Origin: Pseudoalteromonas luteoviolacea B = ATCC 29581 | GTDB lineage: Bacteria; Pseudomonadota; Gammaproteobacteria; Enterobacterales; Alteromonadaceae | Assembly (NCBI GenBank): GCA_000333235.1 | Contig: CAPN01000010.1 | Location: 124,001 to 188,000, forward strand | Length of the DNA stretch: 64,000 nt | Direction of reading: 5' to 3' | Part shown: positions 48,846 through 58,715 of the stretch, in pieces | Numbering within the stretch: position 1 is the first letter of the stretch | Layout of the letters: the number at the start of each line of letters is the position of its first letter | The notes under the pieces: generated by a model | Databases searched by the model: none | Seen by the model: only the letters and a program-made list of their open reading frames with translations | What the model was told of the DNA's origin: nothing | Made by a program: the position numbers and the translations under genes

Positions 48846-50042
48846 TTAAATTACACCTAACTCTTTACCAATACGAATAAACGCAGCAATCGCTTTGTCT
48901 AACTGCGCTTTAGTATGAGCTGCTGAAATTTGCGTACGAATACGTGCTTGACCTTTTGGCACCACAGGGAAAGAAAACCCTGTTACATAAATGCCTTCGG
49001 CCAACAGTTTTTCGGCCATTAGGGCCGCCATTTTTGCATCGCCTAACATCACAGGAATAATTGCATGATCTTTACCTGCACACGTGAAACCAGCTGCTTC
49101 CATTTGAGTACGGAAGTAGGCAGCATTATCCCAAAGTGTGTCGCGAAGCGCCTTACCTTGCTCCATCATATCAATCACTTTAATGGACGCTGTAACAATA
49201 GACGGTGCTAATGAATTTGAGAACAAATAAGGACGCGAACGTTGGCGCAACCATTCTACAATTTCTTTGCGACCTGACGTATAACCACCGGATGCACCAC
49301 CAAGTGCTTTACCGAGTGTGCCAGTTATAATATCTACACGACCTAGCACACCACAATATTCTGGCGTACCTCGGCCATTTTCACCCACAAAACCTACCGC
49401 GTGTGAGTCATCAACCATGACCAATGCATCGTATTTGTCTGCTAAATCACATACGGCTTTTAAATTACAGATCACGCCATCCATCGAAAAGACACCGTCA
49501 GTGGCGATAAGTTTCGTTTTCGCCCCAGCTTCTGTCGCTGCAATTAACTGTTGTTCAAGATCAGCCATATCGTTGTTGGCATAGCGGAAACGCTTTGCTT
49601 TACAAAGACGCACACCGTCAATAATCGATGCATGGTTTAATGCATCGCTAATGATTGCGTCTTCTGGCCCTAACAAGGTTTCAAATAGACCTGCATTTGC
49701 ATCAAAGCAAGAAGAATACAAAATCGTATCTTCCGTTTGTAGAAAATGGCTGATTTTCGATTCAAGGGTTTTATGAATATCTTGAGTACCACAGATAAAG
49801 CGAACTGATGCCACACCAAAACCGTGATCGTTCAACCCTTGTTGCGCCGCAGCGATTAAATCTGGGTGATTCGCCAAACCTAGGTAATTGTTGGCACAGA
49901 AATTAATCACTTTCTCACCAGTAGAAACTTCTATTTCGGCTTGCTGTTGCGACGTAATAACTCGTTCGCTTTTGTACAAACCTTCAGCTTTTACTTCTTC
50001 AATCTGCTGCTGAAGTTGGCTATAAAATGCCGCTGCTCGCAT
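48846..50042 (-). CDS. kbl: Glycine C-acetyltransferase (2-amino-3-ketobutyrate CoA ligase)
   Basis: A 398-residue PLP enzyme of the alpha-oxoamine synthase family. The cofactor lysine is in [36 protein letters not shown] and [12 protein letters not shown] are family motifs. It splits 2-amino-3-ketobutyrate, made by the downstream Tdh, with CoA into glycine and acetyl-CoA. Length equals E. coli Kbl (398). Confidence 0.97.
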   Translation of the reverse strand: MRAAAFYSQLQQQIEEVKAEGLYKSERVITSQQQAEIEVSTGEKVINFCANNYLGLANHPDLIAAAQQGLNDHGFGVASVRFICGTQDIHKTLESKISHFLQTEDTILYSSCFDANAGLFETLLGPEDAIISDALNHASIIDGVRLCKAKRFRYANNDMADLEQQLIAATEAGAKTKLIATDGVFSMDGVICNLKAVCDLADKYDALVMVDDSHAVGFVGENGRGTPEYCGVLGRVDIITGTLGKALGGASGGYTSGRKEIVEWLRQRSRPYLFSNSLAPSIVTASIKVIDMMEQGKALRDTLWDNAAYFRTQMEAAGFTCAGKDHAIIPVMLGDAKMAALMAEKLLAEGIYVTGFSFPVVPKGQARIRTQISAAHTKAQLDKAIAAFIRIGKELGVI

Positions 50043-50187
50043 GTGTTCTCTCCATCATTTGCACGGTTAACCATTCCAATATTCAAAATGATTAATGAGT
50101 ATGGTTATTGTAAAAGGTAAACGCCGCTAATGCACGAAGCAGCGTTGGATCAAGATAATTATTTTTGTCAAAAGTAACAGGAATAAA

Positions 50188-50736
50188 CTAAATTAATAAA
50201 TCTGGCACGTGAGCAATAGAATCAACGACTGCAGTAGCCTTATCGCTGCACGCTTCAGATAAATCTTGCCCGCTTCGCACAAGTACTCTTGTTGGAATGC
50301 CCGCCGCAAAAGCGGCTTCCATGTCTGATGCCTTGTCGCCTATCATGACACTGTTTGCTAAATCGAGTCCGAGCTGTGCTTTTGCTTGTAATAACATGCC
50401 GGGAAATGGCTTACGGCAATCGCACGCTTTTCGATAATCACCAAGCGCGTTTTTTGGATGATGAGGACAAAAAAAGACGCCCGCGATTGTGACGCCGTGT
50501 TCATCGAATTGCGCCACCATCCATTCCGTTAAATGCTGAAACTGACTTTCGTTGTAATAACCTCGGCCAATTCCCGATTGGTTCGTGACCACCACTAACT
50601 TATAGCCATTGTCTTGAAATGCCTTACACGCTGAAAATACGCCATTAATAAACTGAAATGCTTCTGGCGTGTGAACGTAAGCATGATCCACGTTGATCAC
50701 ACCATCTCTGTCTAAAAAAATCGCTTTATGCATCAC
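50188..50736 (-). CDS. gmhB: D-glycero-beta-D-manno-heptose 1,7-bisphosphate 7-phosphatase
   Basis: A 182-residue HAD phosphatase acting in ADP-heptose synthesis for the LPS inner core. FLDRDGVINVDHAYVH is the HAD nucleophile loop; VTNQSGIGRGYY and MIGDKASDMEAA are motifs II and IV. Zinc-binding residues are in CPHHPKNALGDYRKACDCRK. Its start overlaps the heptosyltransferase gene by 4 nt. Confidence 0.95.
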   Translation of the reverse strand: MMHKAIFLDRDGVINVDHAYVHTPEAFQFINGVFSACKAFQDNGYKLVVVTNQSGIGRGYYNESQFQHLTEWMVAQFDEHGVTIAGVFFCPHHPKNALGDYRKACDCRKPFPGMLLQAKAQLGLDLANSVMIGDKASDMEAAFAAGIPTRVLVRSGQDLSEACSDKATAVVDSIAHVPDLLI

Positions 50737-51776
50737 AAGTTCTCTTTTTCAACAACGGCATCAAACATGCTTGTCACTTGCAGAACCTGGATCTGCTGCA
50801 TCAAGTCTTTGCCTTTTACACGCGTTCCCCAAGGTAATTGCTGTGCCGTTTTTCCTGTTTGTTTAAGTAGGTTGTCGTGATAGACCTCAACCACATAATC
50901 TTGGTACAAATATGGACCGGTGCGCTTGGGATTAGAGTGTGCATACAAACCAATCACTGGTGTGCCCATCGTTACCGCCATGTGTGCAGGGCCGGTATCA
51001 GGGGCAACCACAAGGCTTGCTTTCTCTAGCACACAAAGCAATTGTTTGAGTGTGGTTTTTCCAACTAAGTTCAAAATCGGAACTCGACAATGCTTTATAA
51101 TCTCATTGGCTAAATTCGTTTCAAGTGCTGTAGGACCGCCACTTAACACCACTGAAAAGCCCTTGTCGTGGGCATGTTCAGCGAGTAATGCGTATCGTTC
51201 TGGTAACCAATTTCGCTCAGCTTTACTTGCCGCAGGTGCTATCACAAAAATGCGAGGCAAGCCCGTGAGTAACTGACTTGCTGAAGTCCTATCTTCATCA
51301 GATACTGGCATATGCCACTGTGGTGTATCGCACCTTGCACCAATAGAACGAGCAAATTCAGCAAATCCTTCCAAAACATGCGGCTCATTCTGAGCTGGGA
51401 TACGTTTATTAATGAAGAGACTGTGAAATTCTTTAGAGCGCCCCCAGTCAAAACCTATTTTCTTTTTGGCCGGGATCACACGCGCAACGAGGTTTGCGCG
51501 CAACGCAACCTGCATATGTAACAGCACATCGAATTCTCGCCCTTTAAAGGTATTCGCGAGTTGTTTAAATGCCGCCTTGCCTTGCTTTTTATCAAACACG
51601 ACAAATTCTACACCTGGCATACCACTTAGCATCATTGCCTCGACTTTACCAATCACCCATGTGATCTTGGCGTTGGGATGTGCTTTAGCAATGGCTTGCA
51701 CTGCACTGACCGCATGGCACACATCACCAATGGCAGATAACCTTAATATGCAGATGGATTGATAATCGTGCTTCAC
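50733..51776 (-). CDS. LPS heptosyltransferase (GT9 family)
   Basis: About 347 residues from the GTG at 51776 (VKHDYQSICILRLSAIGDVC); the longer frame begins at a TTG inside the divergent gene and is less likely. It is a GT-B fold glycosyltransferase of family 9, using ADP-heptose to build the inner core. LRLSAIGDVCHAVSAV marks the N-terminus and LVVAPDTGPAHMAVTMGTPV the donor site. Whether it is heptosyltransferase I or a later one cannot be told from sequence alone. Confidence 0.85.
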   Translation of the reverse strand: MKHDYQSICILRLSAIGDVCHAVSAVQAIAKAHPNAKITWVIGKVEAMMLSGMPGVEFVVFDKKQGKAAFKQLANTFKGREFDVLLHMQVALRANLVARVIPAKKKIGFDWGRSKEFHSLFINKRIPAQNEPHVLEGFAEFARSIGARCDTPQWHMPVSDEDRTSASQLLTGLPRIFVIAPAASKAERNWLPERYALLAEHAHDKGFSVVLSGGPTALETNLANEIIKHCRVPILNLVGKTTLKQLLCVLEKASLVVAPDTGPAHMAVTMGTPVIGLYAHSNPKRTGPYLYQDYVVEVYHDNLLKQTGKTAQQLPWGTRVKGKDLMQQIQVLQVTSMFDAVVEKENL

Positions 51777-51893
51777 AATAAACTCTATGGCAATGAAAGT
51801 GAGCGCTGATCTTAAATTAATCAGCTCGCTTTGCAAGTTTCAGACGATGAAAAAACACGGTACACTAGCCTTTTACCAGAAACAAAGATACTC

Positions 51894-52613
51894 ATGAAGG
51901 TTTCACGGCAAGGCAATTGTACTCTTTTGAGCTTAGATCCTGAGCTAAATGTTACAACTCAGTGGTTTGACCCTAAACATTGGCAAGCCTTAGGTGCCAT
52001 ACGCAACCAAAAACAAGGTCGTGCAACAGCTTATTTTGTCGAATATCAACCGAGCAAGGTCGCTGTACTTCGTCATTATTGGCGAGGAGGCCTGATTGGA
52101 AAAATACTGAACGATCAGTATCTTTATTGTGGTTTTAAACAAACTCGAGTTTTTAAAGAATTTAACCTTCTTTGCACACTTTACGAACAAGGATTTCCAG
52201 TTCCAAAGCCTATTGCCGCACAAGTGAAAACCAGCGCCATGATTTATCGCGGCGACATCCTGACAGAGGCTGTCCCAAATGCAATTTCACTTAACGAGCG
52301 ATTACAACAGCAAGCGCTTGACCAAAACACATGGCACCAAATAGCCCAAACCATCGCACACTTTCATCGCAGTGGTGTGTTCCATGCCGATCTCAACATT
52401 AACAATATTTTGTTTGATGACACACAACGTGTCTATTTGATTGATTTCGACCGCGGAGAACAACGCAAAGCAGAAAAATCTTGGCAAATGGCCAACCTTG
52501 AGCGATTGAAGCGCTCTTTTTTGAAAGAGGCTGCTCGACAGGCTTCGTTTCATTGGCATGAAGCACACTGGCACATCTTCTTGAACGAATATTTAAAATC
52601 TCTAAAACAATAA
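51894..52613 (+). CDS. kdkA: 3-deoxy-D-manno-octulosonic acid kinase
   Basis: About 239 residues from the ATG at 51894; the TTG at 51831 would add 21 unrelated residues. It is a kinase-fold protein with FRFSG-like IAHFHRSGVFHADLNINNIL as catalytic loop and LIDFDRG as metal-binding motif. KdkA phosphorylates the Kdo residue, as in Haemophilus and Vibrio, whose cores carry a single phosphorylated Kdo. This suits the nearby single waaA. It is divergent from the heptosyltransferase gene. Confidence 0.88.
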   Translation: MKVSRQGNCTLLSLDPELNVTTQWFDPKHWQALGAIRNQKQGRATAYFVEYQPSKVAVLRHYWRGGLIGKILNDQYLYCGFKQTRVFKEFNLLCTLYEQGFPVPKPIAAQVKTSAMIYRGDILTEAVPNAISLNERLQQQALDQNTWHQIAQTIAHFHRSGVFHADLNINNILFDDTQRVYLIDFDRGEQRKAEKSWQMANLERLKRSFLKEAARQASFHWHEAHWHIFLNEYLKSLKQ

Positions 52614-52636
52614 AGCCAGTAAAACTGGCTTTATTG
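52612..52636 (+). terminator. Terminator of kdkA
   Basis: A perfect 9-bp stem (52612-52620 with 52624-52632) with a 3-nt loop, starting within the stop codon and followed by a short T-rich tail. Confidence 0.75.
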
Positions 52637-52664
52637 CTTCGATCAAAGTAAATAGAAAAATGGA

Positions 52665-54104
52665 TTATGACTTAATTTTTTTAATCACATTTGAGGTTGA
52701 GCATCCGTCCAAAAACGTCAGCACTTCCACCTGTCCACCTTGACTCAAAACAAACTCAGCACCTGCGATTTGGTCAATTGTATAGTCGCCGCCTTTCACT
52801 AAGACATGTGGGTTTATCTTTTCAATCAGCTTAGCTGGAGTATCGTTTTCTTCAATGCTGCCAAATGGAATTACCCAGTCAACAGAAGCAAGGGCACTTA
52901 ATACCATTGCTCTTTCATCGAGCGGATTTATGGGCCGATCTGGACCTTTCAATCGCTTAATGGATTCATCGTTATTCAGTCCGACAACAAGCCTATCTCC
53001 GCGCGCTTTAGCCTGAGCTAAATAACGGACGTGGCCAGCATGCAAAATGTCAAAACACCCATTAGTGAAAACGATTTTTTCTCCGTTTTGCTTTGCAAAT
53101 TCAATGTGCTTTAACACATCATCAAATGGGGTCTGATAATGCTCGCCCGTTGCACGTAAATACTGACCTAGTTTTCGACTGAGCTCTTCAGGTGAAACCG
53201 TTGCAGCACCTAATTTACTTACCGCAATACCCGCAGCAAGGTTTGCAATTTCAACAGCTTCATGGGCAACCATACCAGCCCCCAACATCACAGCAAGCGT
53301 TGCGATAACCGTATCTCCAGCACCTGTTACGTCACTTACCTCAAGCACTTGAGCGGCAAAGTCATGTTTGTCGTTTGGAGTGATAAGCGACATACCTTGC
53401 TCAGAGCGGGTCAACAACATAGCACCAATACCCGCCTCATGAATTAGCGTTCGCGCTGATTGTGTTAACGCCTCTTCACTCTCTGTTTTTCCGCCAGCTA
53501 GTCGAAACTCGTTGAGATTTGGCGTGATAAAATCAGCACTGCTGTATTGTTTAAAATCGTGCGACTTAGGATCAACAAGTACTAACTTACCGGCGCTCTT
53601 TGCCATTTTGATCATGGCTTCAATACACCTTAACGCGCCTTTATTGTAATCCGAAAATAACACAATGTCGTAGTCGTTAACGACTGCTTCAAATCTTGCT
53701 AGTAAGCGCTCACTGTGTGCTTTTGAAAACGCCTCTTCCATATCCAATCGCACAACTTGCTGATGTCGCGAAATAACTCGCATTTTCGCAATCGTTGGCA
53801 AATGTTCAACACGAACCAATTGCGATGCAATGTGATCGCTCGCTAAAATCCCTTCGAGTATTTCACCTTCGCTATCTTCGCCAATCAGCCCAAGCAGTCC
53901 TACTTGACCGTCCAAATGAGCAATATTTTTTGCAACGTTTGCAGCGCCACCAGCTTTGTCTTCCACTTTACTTACTTTTACTACCGGAACTGGCGCTTCC
54001 GGCGATATTCTTCCTGTATCACCATGCCAATAACGATCTAACATCACGTCACCGACTACCAAAATCTTGGCCTTAGACAGGTGCTGTAATCGAGCTAAAT
54101 CCAT
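52665..54104 (-). CDS. hldE: Bifunctional heptose kinase / heptose adenylyltransferase
   Basis: About 479 residues. The N-terminal ribokinase-type domain (about 1-315) has [20 protein letters not shown] and the catalytic [11 protein letters not shown]. The C-terminal nucleotidyltransferase (about 340-479) has [20 protein letters not shown]. It makes ADP-D-glycero-D-manno-heptose from heptose 7-phosphate, with GmhB removing the 7-phosphate. I start at the ATG at 54104, 6 nt after GGAG. It directly follows gmhA. Confidence 0.96.
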   Translation of the reverse strand: MDLARLQHLSKAKILVVGDVMLDRYWHGDTGRISPEAPVPVVKVSKVEDKAGGAANVAKNIAHLDGQVGLLGLIGEDSEGEILEGILASDHIASQLVRVEHLPTIAKMRVISRHQQVVRLDMEEAFSKAHSERLLARFEAVVNDYDIVLFSDYNKGALRCIEAMIKMAKSAGKLVLVDPKSHDFKQYSSADFITPNLNEFRLAGGKTESEEALTQSARTLIHEAGIGAMLLTRSEQGMSLITPNDKHDFAAQVLEVSDVTGAGDTVIATLAVMLGAGMVAHEAVEIANLAAGIAVSKLGAATVSPEELSRKLGQYLRATGEHYQTPFDDVLKHIEFAKQNGEKIVFTNGCFDILHAGHVRYLAQAKARGDRLVVGLNNDESIKRLKGPDRPINPLDERAMVLSALASVDWVIPFGSIEENDTPAKLIEKINPHVLVKGGDYTIDQIAGAEFVLSQGGQVEVLTFLDGCSTSNVIKKIKS

Positions 54105-54107
54105 CAC

Positions 54108-54692
54108 TTACTCCGTGATCAACATATCAACGGCTTCACATAGCCAATGACCAATAAACATGTGAGCCTCTTGAATACGAGCGGTCTCATCATTGCGAAT
54201 GATAATTGGCAGTTTAGCGATGTCTTTTACTTTTCCACCTTCACGACCAGTAAAAGCCACTGTGTAAGCGCCTATCCGATTGGCCGCTTCAAGCGCGAGA
54301 TTAATATTTTGACTCGTGCCAGATGTCGTTAACCCAATCACTAAATCATCTGCCTTGCAGAGCGCCTGTACTTGGCGTTCAAACACTGTATCAAAATGAT
54401 AATCATTCGAATGAGCCGTTAAAATCGAAGTATCGGTTGTCAACGCTATTGATGCCAGTGGTCCGCGCTCTTTTTTATAACGCACAACAAATTCCGCCGC
54501 CAAATGTTGAGAATCTGCGGCACTGCCACCATTACCAAACCAAATCACTTTACCACCGCTATTGAGCGTTTTCTCACATGCAGCCAAAAGCGCCATGCAT
54601 TCGGTGTGGTAGTTCGCCATAGTTGCAAATAACGCATTATGGCGCGCTAAACTTTGTTCATAGCTGGCTGCAATCGCTTCTAGCTTTGTCAT
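54108..54692 (-). CDS. gmhA: Phosphoheptose isomerase
   Basis: A 194-residue SIS-domain protein converting sedoheptulose 7-phosphate to heptose 7-phosphate, the first step of heptose synthesis. WFGNGGSAADSQHLAAEFVV and GLTTSGTSQNINLALE are the sugar-phosphate binding loops. The E. coli-like alternative DiaA is a paralogue, but adjacency to hldE supports GmhA. Confidence 0.92.
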   Translation of the reverse strand: MTKLEAIAASYEQSLARHNALFATMANYHTECMALLAACEKTLNSGGKVIWFGNGGSAADSQHLAAEFVVRYKKERGPLASIALTTDTSILTAHSNDYHFDTVFERQVQALCKADDLVIGLTTSGTSQNINLALEAANRIGAYTVAFTGREGGKVKDIAKLPIIIRNDETARIQEAHMFIGHWLCEAVDMLITE

Positions 54693-54730
54693 AAAGATTC
54701 CTTTAGTAGACCCGTGTTTAATTTATAATT

Positions 54731-56185
54731 TTACCAATAGACATTGAGTGAAAGCCACGCGTAATTTTCACCAAAAACATCTTTTCCTAAAGCGAGTTTG
54801 GCTTCAGCTTGTTTGTTCTGCCAACGTTCTGAACGGACCACCTCGAGCTCATGAGCGCGATGTTGATAGTCAAACTCTAGACCGACATCTTCCCTTTCGA
54901 AGTCATTTTCATTATACGTTGTCGTGTATTTTACGCGCCAATGTGAGTGTGAGTTGCTTTGCTGAACCCACTCTAAAACATGAGCTTTAAGTGGGTTGTC
55001 ATCACCAAAAAGACGATTATCAGCAGCGAAGTTACCTACGACAAAACCATCGATTGTATTGCCATTTTTAAAATAGAGATTATTAATATACCAACGGCTG
55101 TGCATATTCGAATATTCATATCGCAATGAACTATCAGCAGTCAATCGAGGCAAAAATACACCTGCGTTCATGACTAAATTACCAAAACGATAATTTTTAT
55201 GACCGCTTGTGTCTTCCCCTCCATATTCAAAATACACTTCCGCGTTATACCAATCAGTGAATTGATGAGTCGATGTAAGGGTAGCCCATTGATCTCCGAG
55301 TTCACTATCAAAAGTGCCGCCTGTAAGCCCCCGATTATCTTGACCTGCAGGGTCAAAAAACGCCTTTACTACGTCACTAAATGACACCGGTCTCGGGCCG
55401 CCTCCAAACTGCATCATACGATTGACACCAAGTGTCCATCCATCTATGGGTTCGATACTAAAGCGACTTCCTGCTAATTGAGGCGTACCACTGACCATTT
55501 TGTCTTGAAAATAAAAACCTTCATTGACATGATCAAGTTCAGAATAAAACAACTCTACATCAAAATTCCACCAGTTACGCAACGGTGACACCAGTGAAAG
55601 CGAGACAGAAGGAGACGGTTTGGCATTAGTTGAAAACACTTGCCCAAAATGTTTAAACGGTGAAAACCAGTGCTCTCGATATCCTAAATCAAATTGAACA
55701 TTCCCCAATGAATACGCCACAAACGTGTTATAGGGTATTAGCTTGGTTGAATGGGCTCGATATCCTATGCCTACTTGCATTAAGGTGTTCTCACTACCGC
55801 GCCAAATACCTTCAAAATCGAGCTGTAAATATTCGTCGGATTGATTTCCCCGGTCGTTGGCCAGTTTATCTACTTCACCACTTTTTAGCATCACCTTTGC
55901 GCCTTGACGCGTAATTGCATCTCGCTGCTCATAGACATTAATTTTATCACTGATCGCTCGATGCAGATCCGGTTCTGAAAGGCGGATGTAACGCAGTGCA
56001 TCTTGTATATCACTCATGCGATAGGGTTTTCGAGCAGGCGTCCCGGTTGATAAAGAAAATAGGGTATCAACCTGATATTCAAGCATTGGGTCGCTACCCA
56101 TTGGTAAATAAGCTGTGGGTGCCGCTAGTACTGGCGCGACAGCTAAAAAACTACATGCTGTTATAAATAATGATTTTAACTTCAT
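54731..56185 (-). CDS. Wzi-family capsule assembly outer-membrane protein
   Basis: About 484 residues from the ATG at 56185 (MKLKSLFITACSFLAVAPVL), with signal peptide cleavage near LAA-PT. The rest looks like an outer-membrane beta-barrel of alternating aromatic strands ending in LNVYW. The region DLGYREHWFSPFKH resembles the Wzi family, which tethers capsule polysaccharide to the surface. No capsule synthesis genes lie in the window. It is upstream of gmhA-hldE on the same strand. Confidence 0.78.
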   Translation of the reverse strand: MKLKSLFITACSFLAVAPVLAAPTAYLPMGSDPMLEYQVDTLFSLSTGTPARKPYRMSDIQDALRYIRLSEPDLHRAISDKINVYEQRDAITRQGAKVMLKSGEVDKLANDRGNQSDEYLQLDFEGIWRGSENTLMQVGIGYRAHSTKLIPYNTFVAYSLGNVQFDLGYREHWFSPFKHFGQVFSTNAKPSPSVSLSLVSPLRNWWNFDVELFYSELDHVNEGFYFQDKMVSGTPQLAGSRFSIEPIDGWTLGVNRMMQFGGGPRPVSFSDVVKAFFDPAGQDNRGLTGGTFDSELGDQWATLTSTHQFTDWYNAEVYFEYGGEDTSGHKNYRFGNLVMNAGVFLPRLTADSSLRYEYSNMHSRWYINNLYFKNGNTIDGFVVGNFAADNRLFGDDNPLKAHVLEWVQQSNSHSHWRVKYTTTYNENDFEREDVGLEFDYQHRAHELEVVRSERWQNKQAEAKLALGKDVFGENYAWLSLNVYW

Positions 56186-56457
56186 TGTTTCGCTTTTCAT
56201 TTTGGCAATATATGGAAAATTGCTTGCCCTGCAGTTCGTTTGGCCTTGCGACTCCCCCTCTCGACGTGGGTATACACTCGACCAACATGATTAAAAATTT
56301 GATTTAGTCGCTTTCTGATTAAGAAATAAATCAATATTTGTCATAGTAACAAATTTCAGGATTTGAAACAGATTAACCCTGTGTAAAATTGTAAGGATAT
56401 AGTTTGCCATCATCGTCTGGCTCGTTAAAATACCCATTGAAATTTTACAGGTGTATT

Positions 56458-57729
56458 ATGGCTCGCTTACTTTATTCTGTATTGTTGGTACTTATCTCCC
56501 CTCTGCTTATAATTTATTTGTGGGGGATCCGCGGAAAAAAGCAGCCCGCATATCGTCAACATTTTCGTGAACGTTTTGCTTATTCTCTTTCCCATTTACC
56601 TAAGCATAGTGTACTTTTTCACTGTGCATCAGTAGGTGAAGTTTTAGCCGCAACGCCTTTAATCAAACAATTTATAAAACAAAATCCGTCGCATCCAATT
56701 ATTATTACCTGTAATACACCGACAGGTCGCGCTCAAATTGAAGCCAATTTTGGTGAGCAAGTTCACAGTGCCTATTTACCGATAGATTTTTATCATGCGA
56801 CTCGTCGTTTTATTCGCATACTTAAACCAAAACTAGTGTGTATATTAGAAACTGAACTGTGGCCCAATCTAATAGCGCAGGCCAAATCTAATAATATAAA
56901 CGTCTTAGTCTTAAATGCTCGACTATCAGAAAAATCCTTTAAAGGTTACAAGCGAGCACAAGCATTAAGTCATGTGATCTTACAATCAATCTCGATATTA
57001 GCTTGCCACAACAAAGACGACGCACAGCGATTTATGAGGTTAGGTCTAAATGAAGACAAGATTGTTACAACTGGTTCAATCAAATTTGATATTCAGCTCA
57101 ATGAGTTAGAAAAAGCAAAGATAATTGAACTAAAAAAACAGTTTGCCCAACGCCCGGTTTGGGTAGCTGGTTCAACACACCCTATCGAGCATGAAAAAGT
57201 GATAGCTGCACATAAACTTGTATTGGAAACGCAGCCAAACGCACTCCTTATTATCGCCCCGCGTCATCCTGAACAATTCAACGCTGTCGCAACGTTATTA
57301 GAAGCATCAACATTACGCTTCTTAAAACGTAGTAGCGAGGTTATCAAGGATAATACTCAAGTGCTATTAGCAGACACGCTTGGAGAGCTTAAGTGTCTTT
57401 ATGGCGTGGGCAACGTCGCGTTTATTGGCGGCAGCTTAATAGCTCGAGGCGGTCATAACCCGCTAGAAGCAGCTGCTTCAGAAGTTGGGGTACTAACAGG
57501 TCCACATACTTACAACTTTGCTCATATTTATCCTGTACTTTTTGATAAATTCGGCGCAATCGAAGTAGATGATATAGACTCCTTGGCGAACCATATTTCT
57601 CACTTATTTAAAAATAACGCTGATGCCATAGCGTTAGGTAAAAATGCCTTTGATGTACTTCGACAAAATCAAGGTGCAATCGCAAAAACCATCACAATTA
57701 TTGAACAACAATTAGGTCAGCCACAATGA
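56458..57729 (+). CDS. waaA: Kdo transferase WaaA
   Basis: A 423-residue GT30 enzyme transferring Kdo to lipid IVA. The N-terminal membrane anchor is MARLLYSVLLVLISPLLIIY. FHCASVGEVLAATPLI, ILETELWPNLI and FIGGSLIARGGHNPLEAAA are conserved. I start at the ATG at 56458, after an AGG, rather than the in-frame codon at 56404. Overlaps the next gene by 4 nt. Confidence 0.95.
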   Translation: MARLLYSVLLVLISPLLIIYLWGIRGKKQPAYRQHFRERFAYSLSHLPKHSVLFHCASVGEVLAATPLIKQFIKQNPSHPIIITCNTPTGRAQIEANFGEQVHSAYLPIDFYHATRRFIRILKPKLVCILETELWPNLIAQAKSNNINVLVLNARLSEKSFKGYKRAQALSHVILQSISILACHNKDDAQRFMRLGLNEDKIVTTGSIKFDIQLNELEKAKIIELKKQFAQRPVWVAGSTHPIEHEKVIAAHKLVLETQPNALLIIAPRHPEQFNAVATLLEASTLRFLKRSSEVIKDNTQVLLADTLGELKCLYGVGNVAFIGGSLIARGGHNPLEAAASEVGVLTGPHTYNFAHIYPVLFDKFGAIEVDDIDSLANHISHLFKNNADAIALGKNAFDVLRQNQGAIAKTITIIEQQLGQPQ

Positions 57730-58268
57730 GCGAGCAAATTATTCAAGCAATGCAAAACTGGGTTAGTCGAGTAATCGTCAAATACAATTTCTGCCCTTTT
57801 GCGCGTAAAGAAGTGGAAACAAATACCATTCACTATGAAGTGTGTACTGCAAGTAACATTGAAGATGCTGTGCTAGCGATGATTGAAGGGTGTATTGCGC
57901 TTGATAATCACCCTGAACGAGAAACAACCCTATTGATGTTCCCTAATGGCTTTAACGATTTTGATGCATTTTTAGACCTTGTCGATCTTGCGAATGCTTT
58001 GTTAGCTGCTCAAGGTTATGAAGGTAAATATCAAATTGCCAATTTCCACCCTGATTACGTCTTTGCTGACAGCGAAGGCAATGATCCAGCCAATTATACC
58101 AATCGCGCTCCCTACCCTACACTTCACCTCATTCGAGAAGAAAGCATGGCAGCGGCGCTTGAACAGTATGACGATCCTGAGTCTATTCCAGAAAACAATA
58201 TCCGCTTAGCAAGACGCAAAGGGGAAGCGTTTTGGATACAGCTGTTAAAAAACCTAAACTCTAGGTAA
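57726..58268 (+). CDS. DUF1415-family protein
   Basis: A 180-residue soluble protein. VSRVIVKYNFCPFARKEVET near the N-terminus and FHPDYVFADSEGNDPANYTN in the middle are features I associate with DUF1415. The conserved Cys and acidic/Asn residues hint at metal or ligand binding, but function is unknown. Translationally coupled to waaA by ATGA. Confidence 0.78.
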   Translation: MSEQIIQAMQNWVSRVIVKYNFCPFARKEVETNTIHYEVCTASNIEDAVLAMIEGCIALDNHPERETTLLMFPNGFNDFDAFLDLVDLANALLAAQGYEGKYQIANFHPDYVFADSEGNDPANYTNRAPYPTLHLIREESMAAALEQYDDPESIPENNIRLARRKGEAFWIQLLKNLNSR

Positions 58269-58269
58269 C

Positions 58270-58512
58270 ATACCCAATTAACTTGAAGGTGCCTGTTTCG
58301 GCGCTCAACCGTGTTTGCAATGCTAGGCGAGCTAATGCAAGTACCTTTTAAATGAGTGGAAGCACGATAGTGCTGCCACAGGACAAGCGTTACAAGCGTC
58401 TATGCCGCGTTATTGATTTTTATAAGGACAAAGCCATTACCCGCATTCAATGTCTTGTCTACACGCCTGTAAATTTTTGCTGAAGTCACGCACTATCAAG
58501 TAGACTCTATTC
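58270..58512. repeat. Dispersed intergenic repeat (long copy 2)
   Basis: About 243 bp directly after the DUF1415 stop, collinear with the copy at 45.8-46.0 kb and diverged by point changes and small indels. It shares TACCC, AACTTGAAG near the left end, CTAGGC-GAGCTAAT and GGACAAGC-GTTACA blocks, the identical 17-nt core (58404-58420), and a TCAAGT right end. The inverted ends are less perfect than in copy 1. No ORF. Confidence 0.7.
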
Positions 58513-58634
58513 GTTCATCTGATCCAACCTAAAAAGTGGCGACATTTTTCAAACTTTAACTAGAGTGTGTAATGGAGTTAGATAGCAGACGAACGCTACT
58601 AAGCGGCAGAGGGCTGCATCTAGTTCTTAAAAAC

Positions 58635-58665
58635 AAAACGCCCGATGAAATACATCGAGCGTTTT
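58635..58665 (-). terminator. Terminator of purL
   Basis: A 13-position stem with one mismatch (58635-58647 with 58653-58665) and a 5-nt loop. On the minus strand it is followed by a T-rich tract, 50 nt past the purL stop. Confidence 0.8.
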
Positions 58666-58715
58666 AATCGAACTAAGTATCAACTTATTCTTGAACGAGT
58701 CAATCAAAGTTTAAA

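Noticed and set aside
51777..51836. Longer start for the GT9 heptosyltransferase
   Set aside because: It begins at a TTG overlapping the divergent kdkA region and adds residues without family similarity.
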